DNA from: Planctomycetaceae bacterium
Lineage (GTDB): Bacteria; Planctomycetota; Planctomycetia; Pirellulales; Pirellulaceae
Assembly (NCBI GenBank): GCA_947463915.1
Contig: CANHVO010000027.1
Span: forward strand, 1-33,388
Direction of reading: 5' to 3'
Length of the DNA: 33,388 bases
The translations under genes and the position numbers were made by a program. How positions within the stretch are numbered: the stretch's first letter is position 1; each line of letters starts with the position of its first letter. Of this stretch, positions 26,952 through 33,388 are shown piece after piece. The notes beneath the pieces were generated by a model that was given only the letters and a program-made list of their open reading frames with translations, did not search any database and had not been told where the DNA came from.

Positions 26952-26979
26952 CTCCGGCATGTTAAACCGGTGCGTGTTG
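26952..26979 (-). repeat. R1 sub-element, diverged copy
   Basis: ctccggcatgttaaaccgg keeps the ccgg/ccgg stem of the family, but the outer pair is broken. It lies 45 nt beyond the 3' end of the next - strand gene, as R1 does elsewhere in the array. Confidence 0.65.
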
Positions 26980-27023
26980 GGGGCAAAGCACCCAGCGCTC
27001 GCGGTGAGTTTTGGGTCTTCCAA

Positions 27024-27500
27024 TTACCTTTGCGTCAGGCGATAAAGAAGTTTACCGGCGGGACCGGTGAGTTGCCAATTGCGATTGTGACACAAGTATT
27101 TTAAAAAGCGAACAACCGCCGCACGCTGAGATCGATTAAAAACATCGACATACCGCTTGTCCATTAAACAACCCTCATGCGTAACAGAAAATTTGTAGAA
27201 TAGTGTCTCTGCCAAATCAGACGTTTGCTCTTCGTCAATGATGTCAATCATGATTACCGGCAGATAGAAGCGAAACCCTTTGGTGTCGAGGAACGTTAGA
27301 ACCCAAGCTCGATCACGAAGGAGCTGAGGCTCCACAAACCGCCAATCACCGCGTTGGCACGATACTGCGAGCCGCGATTCGTCGTGATCGAAACCGTACG
27401 AATCACGAACCTTGGCAGTGTGGATGTCAACACCGTCTTCGAGGGTCACGTCAGCGAATGCTGAGGTAATATACGACTTCAGCCAGTCTTCGAGTTTCAT
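27024..27500 (-). CDS. DUF6714-like protein, possible immunity protein
   Basis: This is a 158-residue protein without signal or membrane segments. The ATG at 27500 is chosen because AAAGGAA (27503-27509) precedes it; the in-frame extension upstream overlaps the preceding gene. The central text LTFLDTKGFRFYLPVIMIDI resembles DUF6714-type proteins, a family found among small cytoplasmic proteins near polymorphic toxin loci; the match is from memory of the pattern and is tentative. It lies 16 nt after the preceding - strand gene, so the two form a small operon. The 3' side carries the R1 repeat. Confidence 0.6.
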   Translation of the reverse strand: MKLEDWLKSYITSAFADVTLEDGVDIHTAKVRDSYGFDHDESRLAVSCQRGDWRFVEPQLLRDRAWVLTFLDTKGFRFYLPVIMIDIIDEEQTSDLAETLFYKFSVTHEGCLMDKRYVDVFNRSQRAAVVRFLKYLCHNRNWQLTGPAGKLLYRLTQR

Positions 27501-27516
27501 CGTTCCTTTAGCAGAA

Positions 27517-27975
27517 CTAGTAGTTAGCCGAGTCGAAAAGGTTCGAAGTCGCTTCGGCTGTCCAAGTTCCACTGTTCCCTGGGAACTCCCATTCCTCGCC
27601 ATCAATCCATCGGCGCTCTGGACGAATCTCCCAATTCCCTACAATCCGATTCCGCTGTTCGATGAACTTTCCAGCGTAATAGACAACGTACGACTTCTCT
27701 CCTGGAATGGTCTTGAATTCCCCAGAGAGATCCTCCACCCAAAGGCTCACGTACAATTTTGTGAATGAGACTTGCGAACCGGATAATCTTCCACGAATCG
27801 TAGCAGGTTCCGGTATCCCCTGCGCACTATCTACGATGCCCCCAGTAAATCGACCAAACCAACCAAGTTTCAGTCGCATGTCGAACTCAGTGTCTACACA
27901 AGAGCTAGGCAGATTTGGTGTTTTGTCGTAGGAATAGATTCCCCTCCATCGAGTTGCAATTGACCGTTGGACCAT
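27517..27975 (-). CDS. Beta-rich protein of unknown function
   Basis: This 152-residue protein shows alternating hydrophobic patterns typical of a small beta barrel (TRWRGIYSYD, FDMRLKLGWFGRFTGGIV, RIVGNWEIRPERRW). Gly-Asn-Trp plus repeated strands recalls lipocalin-like or heme-binding barrels, but no family is recognised. The start is set by AAAGGA (27982-27987) 6 nt before the ATG. There is no signal peptide. It probably shares an operon with the DUF6714-like gene. Confidence 0.6.
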   Translation of the reverse strand: MVQRSIATRWRGIYSYDKTPNLPSSCVDTEFDMRLKLGWFGRFTGGIVDSAQGIPEPATIRGRLSGSQVSFTKLYVSLWVEDLSGEFKTIPGEKSYVVYYAGKFIEQRNRIVGNWEIRPERRWIDGEEWEFPGNSGTWTAEATSNLFDSANY

Positions 27976-28050
27976 GGCGTATCCTTTTTCAGAAAACACT
28001 TGCTGAACTGAGAGTGGAATTAGAGCGGATGGAAATCGAATCGGCCACAT

Positions 28051-28408
28051 TACTTTTCAGGTAGCGGATTAAACTATCACAACCACTCTTCCAGGATTCC
28101 CGTTCGACATGAATGCTTTTTTCCATGCTCTTGTTTCCCGGTTTTTTCCAGGCGTTGGGACTGGCCTAGTTCACTGGTTGGGCATCCTATCCCAATTGCA
28201 ACACTGAATTGGCGTCGTATTCCAATCGAGTTGCTCAAGACTGAATTGACCAGCCTCACCGAAACAGCCCGAAAGATACGTCGCTCTAAGTTTTGTAAGT
28301 GCTTAAAATGTGGCGACACGAAACCGCCGGAGTGGCTATGGTCAGCTTTGAGAATGCCATTGATGATGCAACAGGGATTGGCTCCATTCCTGCCAACATG
28401 CGTCTCTA
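28051..28408. other. Degraded gap with a possible R3 relic
   Basis: No credible gene is seen. About 28171-28195 reads taggatgcccaacc on the - strand, like the start of the R3 motif found at the other junctions. Open frames of 60-110 codons on both strands look random in composition. Confidence 0.35.
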
Positions 28409-28714
28409 TCATTTAGGATCACGCTGAACGAATCGGAGCCAACGATTTGGCGACGGATCCAAATCAAGAATTGCACTTTACAACGACTCCATGAGCACAT
28501 TCAATTAGCAATGGGGTGGGCCAATGAGCATTTGCATCGTTTTCGAATCAGAGATGAAATCTATGGCGATTCCCAGTTGCTTGACGACGGCTTCGAAGAC
28601 CAATACGAGTTCATTGAATCCACCGGTATCAAAATCAACGATGTCGTTCCCAAGGCGCTTTGGCCCCTTTTGAATTGTTTTCGCTCGATTCTCAGCAATA
28701 GCTCCTACCCGTGA
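28409..28714 (+). pseudogene. Truncated plasmid pRiA4b ORF-3-like protein
   Basis: The frame encodes FRITLNESEPTIWRRIQI, then LQRLHEHIQLAMGWANEHLH and FRIRDEIYGDSQLLDDG, the N-terminal half of the pRiA4b ORF-3 family (often found next to or inside mobile elements). No start codon precedes the conserved strand in this frame, since an in-frame TGA lies shortly upstream. Similarity stops after INDVVPK, where the family normally continues with a YEYDFGD-type motif for about another 100 residues. The break lies next to the end of an istB remnant on the other strand, so the gene was probably cut by an insertion sequence. Confidence 0.7.
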
Positions 28715-28967
28715 GTTGGAACAACTCTGATCGGTGCAGAAATCGGTCCAAGATTGCTGTCTCGCATGGTACATCTCCGATCAGTTTGCCCCAATCATCT
28801 AAGGGGCGGTTGCTGGTCATCATCGTTGACTTCAATTCATTTCGGCGCATGATGATCTCAAAGAGATATTCACTGGATCGCTTCGGCAGTTGCTTCATTC
28901 CCATATCATCAATGATGAGTAAGTCAGGCTTCAAGTAGCGTTGCAGTATACGGTCATGTCCTTCCAT
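28692..28967 (-). pseudogene. IS21-family istB remnant (C-terminal part)
   Basis: The 91-residue frame carries the Walker B motif LLIIDDMG, then RRNELKSTMMTSNRPLDDWG, ILDRFLHRSE and a final TGRSYC, the C-terminal half of the IstB transposition helper ATPase. The first ~150 residues, including the Walker A motif, are missing, and no istA transposase is nearby. It is therefore a dead fragment of an IS21-family element. Confidence 0.8.
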
Positions 28968-29035
28968 TGGTTTAGACTGCTTGTTGTGAAGTCAACCACA
29001 CGAAACGCAATTCATTTTGGAATCCAATTCCTTAC

Positions 29036-29063
29036 AAAGTCCAGAGGTTGCATCCTGGACTTT
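29036..29063. repeat. 9-bp hairpin
   Basis: AAAGTCCAG (29036-29044) pairs with CTGGACTTT (29055-29063). It lies in the gap between the istB remnant and the next + strand gene and may be an IS end or an RNA stem. Confidence 0.4.
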
Positions 29064-29114
29064 CGATGGAATCGCCAATTTGCAATACTCGCCAACCGCC
29101 CGAAACAGTTTTGA

Positions 29115-29561
29115 ATGACCGCATTGAATGGAGTTAGGCTTTTGCAGTTATCTACGACCAATCTTGGAATCGACCAACTAGGACCAAAAGCAATCGCAAA
29201 GATTAGCGGAAAGGCTTGGGATGAACTCAGATTGAACTTCCTGGTTGTATGCGGGATGCTGCTTGAAGTGTCTCTTGATGCTTATGGAGAGTTAACAACA
29301 ACCTATCTCAAGTTCACCATTGGCAACAGTCACATTAGTCGAGTTTATGCTGCCGTGTGGGTCAAAAGCTCGAAGTCATTCACGGTTGGATTTGCTCTGC
29401 CTGACGAATGCATGCACCCCATGTTCACTGACGCACTTAAAGGGATGTCGTATAAGGGACTTACAAAGTACATCACCATCACATCAGAAGATTCAATCCC
29501 GGGAGAATTCAGTGATTGGGCTGAGATCGCTTATAAGCTGCGATTGAGTGAATTGGGATGA
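29115..29561 (+). CDS. DUF5655-like cytoplasmic protein
   Basis: This 148-residue protein has no signal or membrane segments. The C-terminal half, VWVKSSKSFTVGFALPDEC, then the ITITSEDSIPGEFSDWAEIA stretch before YKL, resembles the DUF5655 fold, in which a short predicted-transport or YdhG-like domain ends at an eAY motif. The match is tentative. The start is the first ATG in the open frame and has no obvious Shine-Dalgarno site. It is the only intact + strand gene in the array. Confidence 0.5.
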   Translation: MTALNGVRLLQLSTTNLGIDQLGPKAIAKISGKAWDELRLNFLVVCGMLLEVSLDAYGELTTTYLKFTIGNSHISRVYAAVWVKSSKSFTVGFALPDECMHPMFTDALKGMSYKGLTKYITITSEDSIPGEFSDWAEIAYKLRLSELG

Positions 29562-29657
29562 AAAGTGGCGGTTGTCGGTTCGTGTGCCGATCCTGAGTTG
29601 TCGGCGACCATCTGGGCCGGTTTTTCGGGGCATCGAAACATCCTTGGCTGGCGGGAT

Positions 29658-29708
29658 TGGTGCTACCGTAGCACCCAAATTGTAACCCGTAGCACCGCGG
29701 TAGCACCA
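29658..29708. repeat. Inverted repeat tggtgctaccg / cggtagcacca
   Basis: These are 11-nt arms at 29658-29668 and 29698-29708 with extra gtagcacc copies between. It follows the DUF5655-like gene. Confidence 0.65.
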
Positions 29709-29760
29709 GTTTTTCGAGGCTCCGAAGAGAGAGAACAGAGCAATTTGCTGTAAGTCCAAT

Positions 29761-29799
29761 AAAAAAGCCACGTTACGATTTTCGCAACGTGGCTCGTTT
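29761..29799. terminator. Bidirectional rho-independent terminator
   Basis: AGCCACGTT (29766-29774) pairs with AACGTGGCT (29786-29794). On the - strand it is followed by TTTTTT, and on the + strand by cgtttt. It lies between convergent genes and should end both transcripts. Confidence 0.8.
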
Positions 29800-29860
29800 T
29801 GGAGGCGGGAGTACACCAATTGAATTTTTTGTGGCGGCACTTCTGGGCTGGGATGCCGAT

Positions 29861-30202
29861 TCATTGTTCTGCCTCGTTAAGTTCTTGTTGTATCGGAATT
29901 GCATTCAGATCAAACCTCTCCGACGAGACGCGAGCAACCCGGCCTCTCCAATCACATAGTTCAACTGTTAGTCTGCAGATGTCTTTGTAGTTGATTGCAA
30001 GGTGAGTCGTAGTAATTTCCTGACTTTGCCCTGGCCGAATTTCTAAGTAACCGATTGTGGGGACTTGATGTCGAATGTCAATATGCCGGGGCACAAGAAT
30101 AGGGACCCAAACGGTGTCTTGCTCGAAGCCATGTCCTGGCCATGGACAGCCTTCCCAAAGGGAAATGTCGCTGGACGTTTCTCCGGTCCAATGAATGTAC
30201 AC
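29861..30202 (-). CDS. Small protein of unknown function, GTG start
   Basis: This is a 113-residue protein with no signal peptide or membrane segment. The frame opens after a TGA 33 nt upstream, and the only start in it is the GTG. The sequence (YIHWTGETSSDISLWEG, VPTIGYLEIRPGQS, CRLTVELCDWRGRVARV) looks like a folded beta-rich domain, but no family is recognised. It lies directly after an R1/R3 junction and is followed by a strong terminator, which supports it as a real gene. Confidence 0.5.
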   Translation of the reverse strand: MYIHWTGETSSDISLWEGCPWPGHGFEQDTVWVPILVPRHIDIRHQVPTIGYLEIRPGQSQEITTTHLAINYKDICRLTVELCDWRGRVARVSSERFDLNAIPIQQELNEAEQ

Positions 30203-30238
30203 TGATGAATGCCCATCAGACTTGCAAGGGTATCAGCA

Positions 30239-30310
30239 ACCGGCGTGTCAAACCGGTGCGAGTTGGGCAGTTGTGAGGAGGGGGCCCGGCAACGGGCATC
30301 CTAAACCGAT
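30239..30310 (-). repeat. Composite junction element, R3 and R1 only
   Basis: R1 is 30239-30265 (accggcgtgtcaaaccggt), with a closed ACCGG/CCGGT stem where other copies have CTCCGG/CCGGAG. R3 is 30284-30310 (cccggcaacgggcatcc). R3 directly abuts the stop of the membrane protein gene. R2 is absent here; the next gene starts 37 nt from R1. Confidence 0.75.
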
Positions 30311-30799
30311 CTACGTCGGGTTTTGAACTGTCAAGGCATGGCTTGGATTCGCTTTGGCAGAGTTCAATTTACCTGGCGAGATAAGTACGAAAGAACAGAA
30401 CGTCACTATTGAGGCAAATGGGAAAGGGCAAAAAACCAATGCCTTGCGATACCAGGATATCCCGGTAATTAGATCGACCATCAGCAATCCGATAAATGAC
30501 CAACTTGCAACGATGCCAACAAGCAGCAACGTGGTTGCGGTGGTCCTGTTAAGCTTTGACTGCAAAACAGGTTCAGCAACAAAACCGTAAATCGCGAGAT
30601 TGACGGGGAAAGATCCAAGCACAACGTACGAACCTACCATTACAATGCCAACGGGCATCTGTTGTTTCAAATCATCCGAAAAGAAAATGCATGCAACTAC
30701 TGCCGTTGCACATGCAAACACAACCAACCAAACAATCGGAGCCAAAACGATCCGAAGAATCGCTAAGAGACTACCAGTTGTCCGGATTGTTGATTGCAT
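30311..30799 (-). CDS. Small integral membrane protein, unknown function
   Basis: This 162-residue protein has about four membrane segments: ILRIVLAPIVWLVVFACATA, VGIVMVGSYVVLGSFPVNLA, TTLLLVGIVASWSFIGLLM and PFASIVTFCSFVLI. The short C-terminal tail (ALTVQNPT) runs up to the R3 repeat. Only a weak GAG precedes the ATG. No family is recognised. It is flanked by junction elements on both sides, as a single-gene unit. Confidence 0.65.
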   Translation of the reverse strand: MQSTIRTTGSLLAILRIVLAPIVWLVVFACATAVVACIFFSDDLKQQMPVGIVMVGSYVVLGSFPVNLAIYGFVAEPVLQSKLNRTTATTLLLVGIVASWSFIGLLMVDLITGISWYRKALVFCPFPFASIVTFCSFVLISPGKLNSAKANPSHALTVQNPT

Positions 30800-30819
30800 T
30801 CGATGCTCAGACGTAACGA

Positions 30820-31091
30820 GTAATTCTCAGACGCATGTGCCTGTAACCAGTCGTCTTATTGTAGCCCATTTAACTGATCAACTGGGCCATTAAATTGCGC
30901 CTACAACACAGGTCCCGCGAGCATGGTCTCAAAAAACACGATGCCAAACCCGTTTAGTTTGCGAGGCCGAAGCCGAACCGTGGATGAGTGGATGTCCAAG
31001 CTGGATCATCGGGATTTCGACGCTCCGGCGTGTCAAACCGGAGCGAGTCGGTCAGCAGCCATGCTGCCGTGGTGAGGGGCATCCCAAGCGA
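30820..31091 (-). repeat. Composite junction element, R3-R1-R2
   Basis: Read on the - strand: R3 (31091-31063, with ggatgccc), R1 (31050-31023, perfect CTCCGG/CCGGAG stem) and R2 (about 30860-30820, beginning gtaattctcag on the + strand). The R1-R2 spacer is longer than in the other copies and is mostly unrelated sequence. The next gene starts 20 nt beyond R2. A CCCAAGCG/CGCTTGGG stem overlaps the R3 end. The remaining ~100 nt up to 31196 show no gene. Confidence 0.75.
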
Positions 31092-31196
31092 GTCACGAAA
31101 TGCCGCTTGGGCTGCTCGAACTTGGGATCAACGCAACCCGCGTACGTCCCAAGTATGACGTCACAGAATCTATTCCGTCACATCTTAAGGGCTTTT

Positions 31197-31706
31197 TCAT
31201 TCGCCAAATCGTTCCCAAAGTCTAGGAAATCGCTTCTCAAGATCGTCCGAATCTTCATCCCACTTTTTGCCGGATGGCTCTGAAGGATATTCGATGTCGT
31301 GATCAATTTGACGTCCATAAACCTTGCCTGCGACATACTGAAACTCTTCGAACGAGCATGCCTCTACAGTTGGGTCTGACGCATATTTAACAAGCGATTC
31401 AACATCGCGTAGCGACTCAGCGAAGACGGTTCGGCCCATCGAAATCAACCAACTACGGAAGTCCATGAAGCCGTCATCCGAGCATCCACCTTCGATGATG
31501 TAGGCAGCGGCCCAAAGATCCCAAATATAAGCTTCAATGAAGTGAACTGAGAAATGCCTATCAAAGTCAACAACATCCTGTGGGGGAAGTGCGGACAACA
31601 ACTCCGTCAGCCGTGTAATTTGCCGATCCATGTTTCCATCTGGCGCGGTCGCACTGAAGTCGCTGCGGGATTCTTCGATTATTTGCCAAAACTGATCAAC
31701 ATTCAT
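31197..31706 (-). CDS. DUF4240 domain protein
   Basis: This is a 169-residue cytoplasmic protein. The family pattern is clear: MNVDQFWQIIEESR at the start, YIWDLWAAAYIIEGGCSDD, then GFMDFRSWLISMGRTVFAES, and FEEFQYVAGKVY. DUF4240 proteins are small, widespread and of unknown function, and are often seen among immunity-type genes. AGGGA lies upstream of the ATG. It lies 90 nt after the Imm51-like gene, with no junction element in between, so these two may be one unit. Confidence 0.78.
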   Translation of the reverse strand: MNVDQFWQIIEESRSDFSATAPDGNMDRQITRLTELLSALPPQDVVDFDRHFSVHFIEAYIWDLWAAAYIIEGGCSDDGFMDFRSWLISMGRTVFAESLRDVESLVKYASDPTVEACSFEEFQYVAGKVYGRQIDHDIEYPSEPSGKKWDEDSDDLEKRFPRLWERFGE

Positions 31707-31796
31707 GGGCTAATGTCCCTATGTACAAGAAGTCTTCCATTTTGAAACGGACCATCTGGGGCATCGGTCCAACAATTGTTCTGTTTTCTTTCGGCG

Positions 31797-32204
31797 TTAC
31801 GCATCTGTGAAGATCAACCGCCATGTTGTTTCGATCAACTTGCGGCAGTCATCTTCCTTTTCAACCCAGATTACACATGCAGCTGTTTCGCAGTCATCAA
31901 GATGTAGACGTCCAGCAAGTTCTGGATCGCTTTCCTGGACAACATTTCGAACAAGGTTGCCCCATCCGTAACCATCGGGCTCGATGCCACTCTCCTGGAT
32001 TGATTCATTCGTACGCTCAAACTCTTCTTCGCTTGGATCAAATTCAATTTGCCAAGCGATTTGGATTTCGCGTCCATCGAGTTCTGTTTCTGTCATCGCG
32101 GCGAGGATGATGGGCGACCATTTGTCGCTCTCCCAAATGCCGTCAGCTTCTTCGATTGCCTTCACTATGTTCTTGGGTGTCCTCCAAATTGGCATTTGCG
32201 GCAT
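31797..32204 (-). CDS. Immunity protein Imm51-like
   Basis: This 135-residue acidic cytoplasmic protein contains GYGWGNLVRNVVQESDPEL, then AACVIWVEKEDDCRKL, which resembles the GYDW...LA...PEL and final segment of the Imm51 family (immunity proteins of polymorphic toxin systems). The match is by pattern only. No toxin is in the window; solitary immunity genes are common in cassette-like loci as protection against neighbours. An alternative in-frame ATG lies 9 nt downstream. It starts 34 nt after an R2 element. Confidence 0.55.
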   Translation of the reverse strand: MPQMPIWRTPKNIVKAIEEADGIWESDKWSPIILAAMTETELDGREIQIAWQIEFDPSEEEFERTNESIQESGIEPDGYGWGNLVRNVVQESDPELAGRLHLDDCETAACVIWVEKEDDCRKLIETTWRLIFTDA

Positions 32205-32237
32205 GTATGAAGCTCAATGGTTTTGAAAACAGAACTG

Positions 32238-32363
32238 GTAATTCTCTAGCGCGTCGCCGGCACACAGTCTCTCTCTTAGTGTACCCAATTGGTTGGTTGA
32301 ATGGGCAAGCGAGCCGCTTGGAGATGGCGCAGACGCACCGGCGTGTCAAACCGGAGCGAGTTG
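32238..32363 (-). repeat. Composite junction element, R1-R2 part
   Basis: R1 is 32336-32363 (ccggcgtgtcaaaccgg) and R2 starts at 32238 (gtaattctc). The spacer contains gtaccc and atgggcaag, also found between R1 and R2 at 33091-33237, so the whole 126 nt is homologous to that copy. The matching R3 is at 32533-32560, inside the 3' end of the upstream gene. Confidence 0.8.
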
Positions 32364-32477
32364 GATGGTGGCCTCCCGCCTCGCAAAGTTGCAGGCCATG
32401 CGAGAAGTCGCCAAGGAACTTGGCGTATGGCAAAGGCCATTGCAGGTGGAGCCTAGAACCGCTCTGGCAGAGTTTGC

Positions 32478-33065
32478 TCAGCTTCGTTGAACCGCCGTAT
32501 TTGGCTCGCACGTAGGATGGTGTGTGGGGCGTGCCGGGTGACGGGCATCCTTACCCGATTTGTGCCTCGCCCAGTATTGAATAAGGCTATCCGTTACCAA
32601 GACGGATACGAAAATACTGATGTAGATTGCCATGAAAACAAAACGAGCAAAGCTACTTACTCGTTGCGAAGGATACTTTCTACTGTCTATCCAAGCGGAA
32701 TTCCAGATATTTACAAGTCTGCGATTCCGAAACTGCAAATAGGCGCCTGGTCCACTCGCAACCGCTAGCCGATAAAACTCATCGTCTTCTAAAATCGCAA
32801 ATCCCTTTCTCGAACATATCGCCGATAAATTTGAGAGATACTCACTGTCAGTCGTAGTTTCAAGCAATCGAATAGAATCGAAGTGTGACGCAACAAGCTC
32901 TAAGCTGTCGCCTTCACGCAGTTGCGAAGTTAGAACTGCTTCAACGTAAGAGCAGCCGTGATTCCTTGCCAACCATTTATGGTAGGACTTTTCATACGGG
33001 AAGTAGGATGCGACCAAAGCAATTACGATCAGCAGCTTTCTAATTGAAAACTGGTGTAGTTGCAT
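32478..33065 (-). CDS. Membrane protein with C-terminal tail read from repeat DNA
   Basis: This 195-residue protein has an N-terminal membrane segment (FSIRKLLIVIALVASYFPY) and a second near the C-terminus (FVFMAIYISIFVSVLVTDSL). The region between is soluble. The start at 33065 is set by AGGAG (33073-33077), 7 nt upstream. The FSIRKLLIVIALVA-type start is frequent in planctomycete small proteins. The last 25 or so residues, with KDARHPARPTHHPT, are encoded by the R3 repeat and adjacent sequence and are rich in His, Pro and Arg, so the original stop may have been lost. Function unknown. Confidence 0.65.
   Translation of the reverse strand: MQLHQFSIRKLLIVIALVASYFPYEKSYHKWLARNHGCSYVEAVLTSQLREGDSLELVASHFDSIRLLETTTDSEYLSNLSAICSRKGFAILEDDEFYRLAVASGPGAYLQFRNRRLVNIWNSAWIDSRKYPSQRVSSFARFVFMAIYISIFVSVLVTDSLIQYWARHKSGKDARHPARPTHHPTCEPNTAVQRS
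32533..32560 (-). repeat. R3 sub-element inside a gene's 3' end
   Basis: ccgggtgacgggcatcc followed by ttacccgat matches R3 at 30284-30310. It overlaps the coding tail of the membrane protein gene. Confidence 0.75.
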
Positions 33066-33090
33066 AGGTGAACTCCTCTCGCCATACCTT

Positions 33091-33237
33091 GTAATTCTCC
33101 GGCGCAGCGTCGGTAAACGCATTCTCAATGTACCCCATCAGGCTGCCGAAATGGGCAAGGGAGCTACTTGAAAGTCAATGTTTGCCTGGGAACCGAGTCA
33201 ACCCAGACGCTCCGGCGTGTCAAACCGGAGCGAGTTG
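33091..33237 (-). repeat. Composite junction element, R1-R2 part, rightmost copy
   Basis: R2 is 33091-33130 and R1 is 33210-33237, with gtacccc and atgggcaag in the spacer as in 32238-32363. R1 has a perfect CTCCGG/CCGGAG stem. The next gene's start lies 26 nt beyond R2. Confidence 0.8.
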
Positions 33238-33253
33238 AGGTTGTGATATTGGC

Positions 33254-33386
33254 AAGCCCGGAGGGCGGAACATCTCTGCCGGCGGCGTGAGCCGCCGGAT
33301 TCTGATCCAGTTGTTTCCAAGCCCAGAGGGCGACACATAGACAGCCAAAGTGAGCACCATTTGAAGAGAGCTTTCTGGATGAGGTT
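33254..33386. repeat. 98-bp direct repeat (right copy) with palindromic lead
   Basis: 33289-33386 matches 26611-26708. It is preceded by agcccggagggcgg and a gccggcggcgtgagccgccgg region, related to the inverted element at 26776-26859. The window ends within or just after it, so its true end is not seen. Confidence 0.8.
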
Positions 33387-33388
33387 CA

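Noticed and set aside
26715-27045. Short + strand reading frames near 26.8 kb
   Set aside because: They are encoded by repeat sequence (gccgccgg/agggcgaca family) and are not gene-like.
28077-28412. 111-codon - strand reading frame
   Set aside because: Its composition looks random, it has no ribosome-binding site, and it crosses a probable R3 relic.
29565-29753. Short + strand reading frame after the DUF5655-like gene
   Set aside because: It covers the tggtgctaccg inverted repeat and has no ribosome-binding site or protein-like features.
30239-33237. Classical integron attC sites
   Set aside because: Some R1 ends read RYYYAAC on the - strand (30271-30261, 32366-32359), but no matching GTTRRRY partner was found consistently, so a standard attC call is not supported.

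Overview
The window reads as chromosomal DNA of a planctomycete, most likely of the Pirellulales (Rhodopirellula-like). The main reasons are the secreted DUF1549/DUF1553 plus DUF1501 pair, a DUF4159 protein, many exported proteins of unknown role, and long intergenic gaps filled with family-specific palindromic repeats. No integrase, rRNA, tRNA or CRISPR array was recognised.

Left part (1-8.7 kb): a + strand pair of exported planctomycete proteins (DUF1549/DUF1553 and DUF1501) is followed by a 70-bp tandem repeat. A compact five-gene - strand operon comes next, encoding CsbD, DUF883/YqjD-like and holin-superfamily membrane proteins, probably an envelope or stress module. Then fumarase (fumC) follows, with a terminator overlapping its stop codon.

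Middle part (8.7-26.5 kb): housekeeping genes ileS, an extremely acidic small protein and pyrE lie on the - strand, and the gaps around the last two carry a hairpin repeat family. On the + strand lie a TPR protein with a possible lipid anchor, a response regulator overlapping mtnA by ATGA, a DUF4159 protein, a Gfo/Idh/MocA oxidoreductase, a HExxH peptidase whose start codon may come from a small MITE-like repeat, and a large metzincin-type protease that ends at a clear terminator.

Right part (26.5-33.4 kb): just after that terminator the character changes. Small genes of immunity-protein or unknown type (DUF6714-like, DUF4240, Imm51-like, small membrane proteins), nearly all on the - strand, are separated by a composite intergenic element. 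Its three sub-motifs (called R3, R1 and R2 here) recur in the same order between successive genes. The segment is framed by two 98-bp direct repeats about 91% identical and contains IS21 (istB) and pRiA4b-ORF3-like remnants. It looks like an accessory gene-cassette array without a visible integrase, and is the most interesting part of the window.
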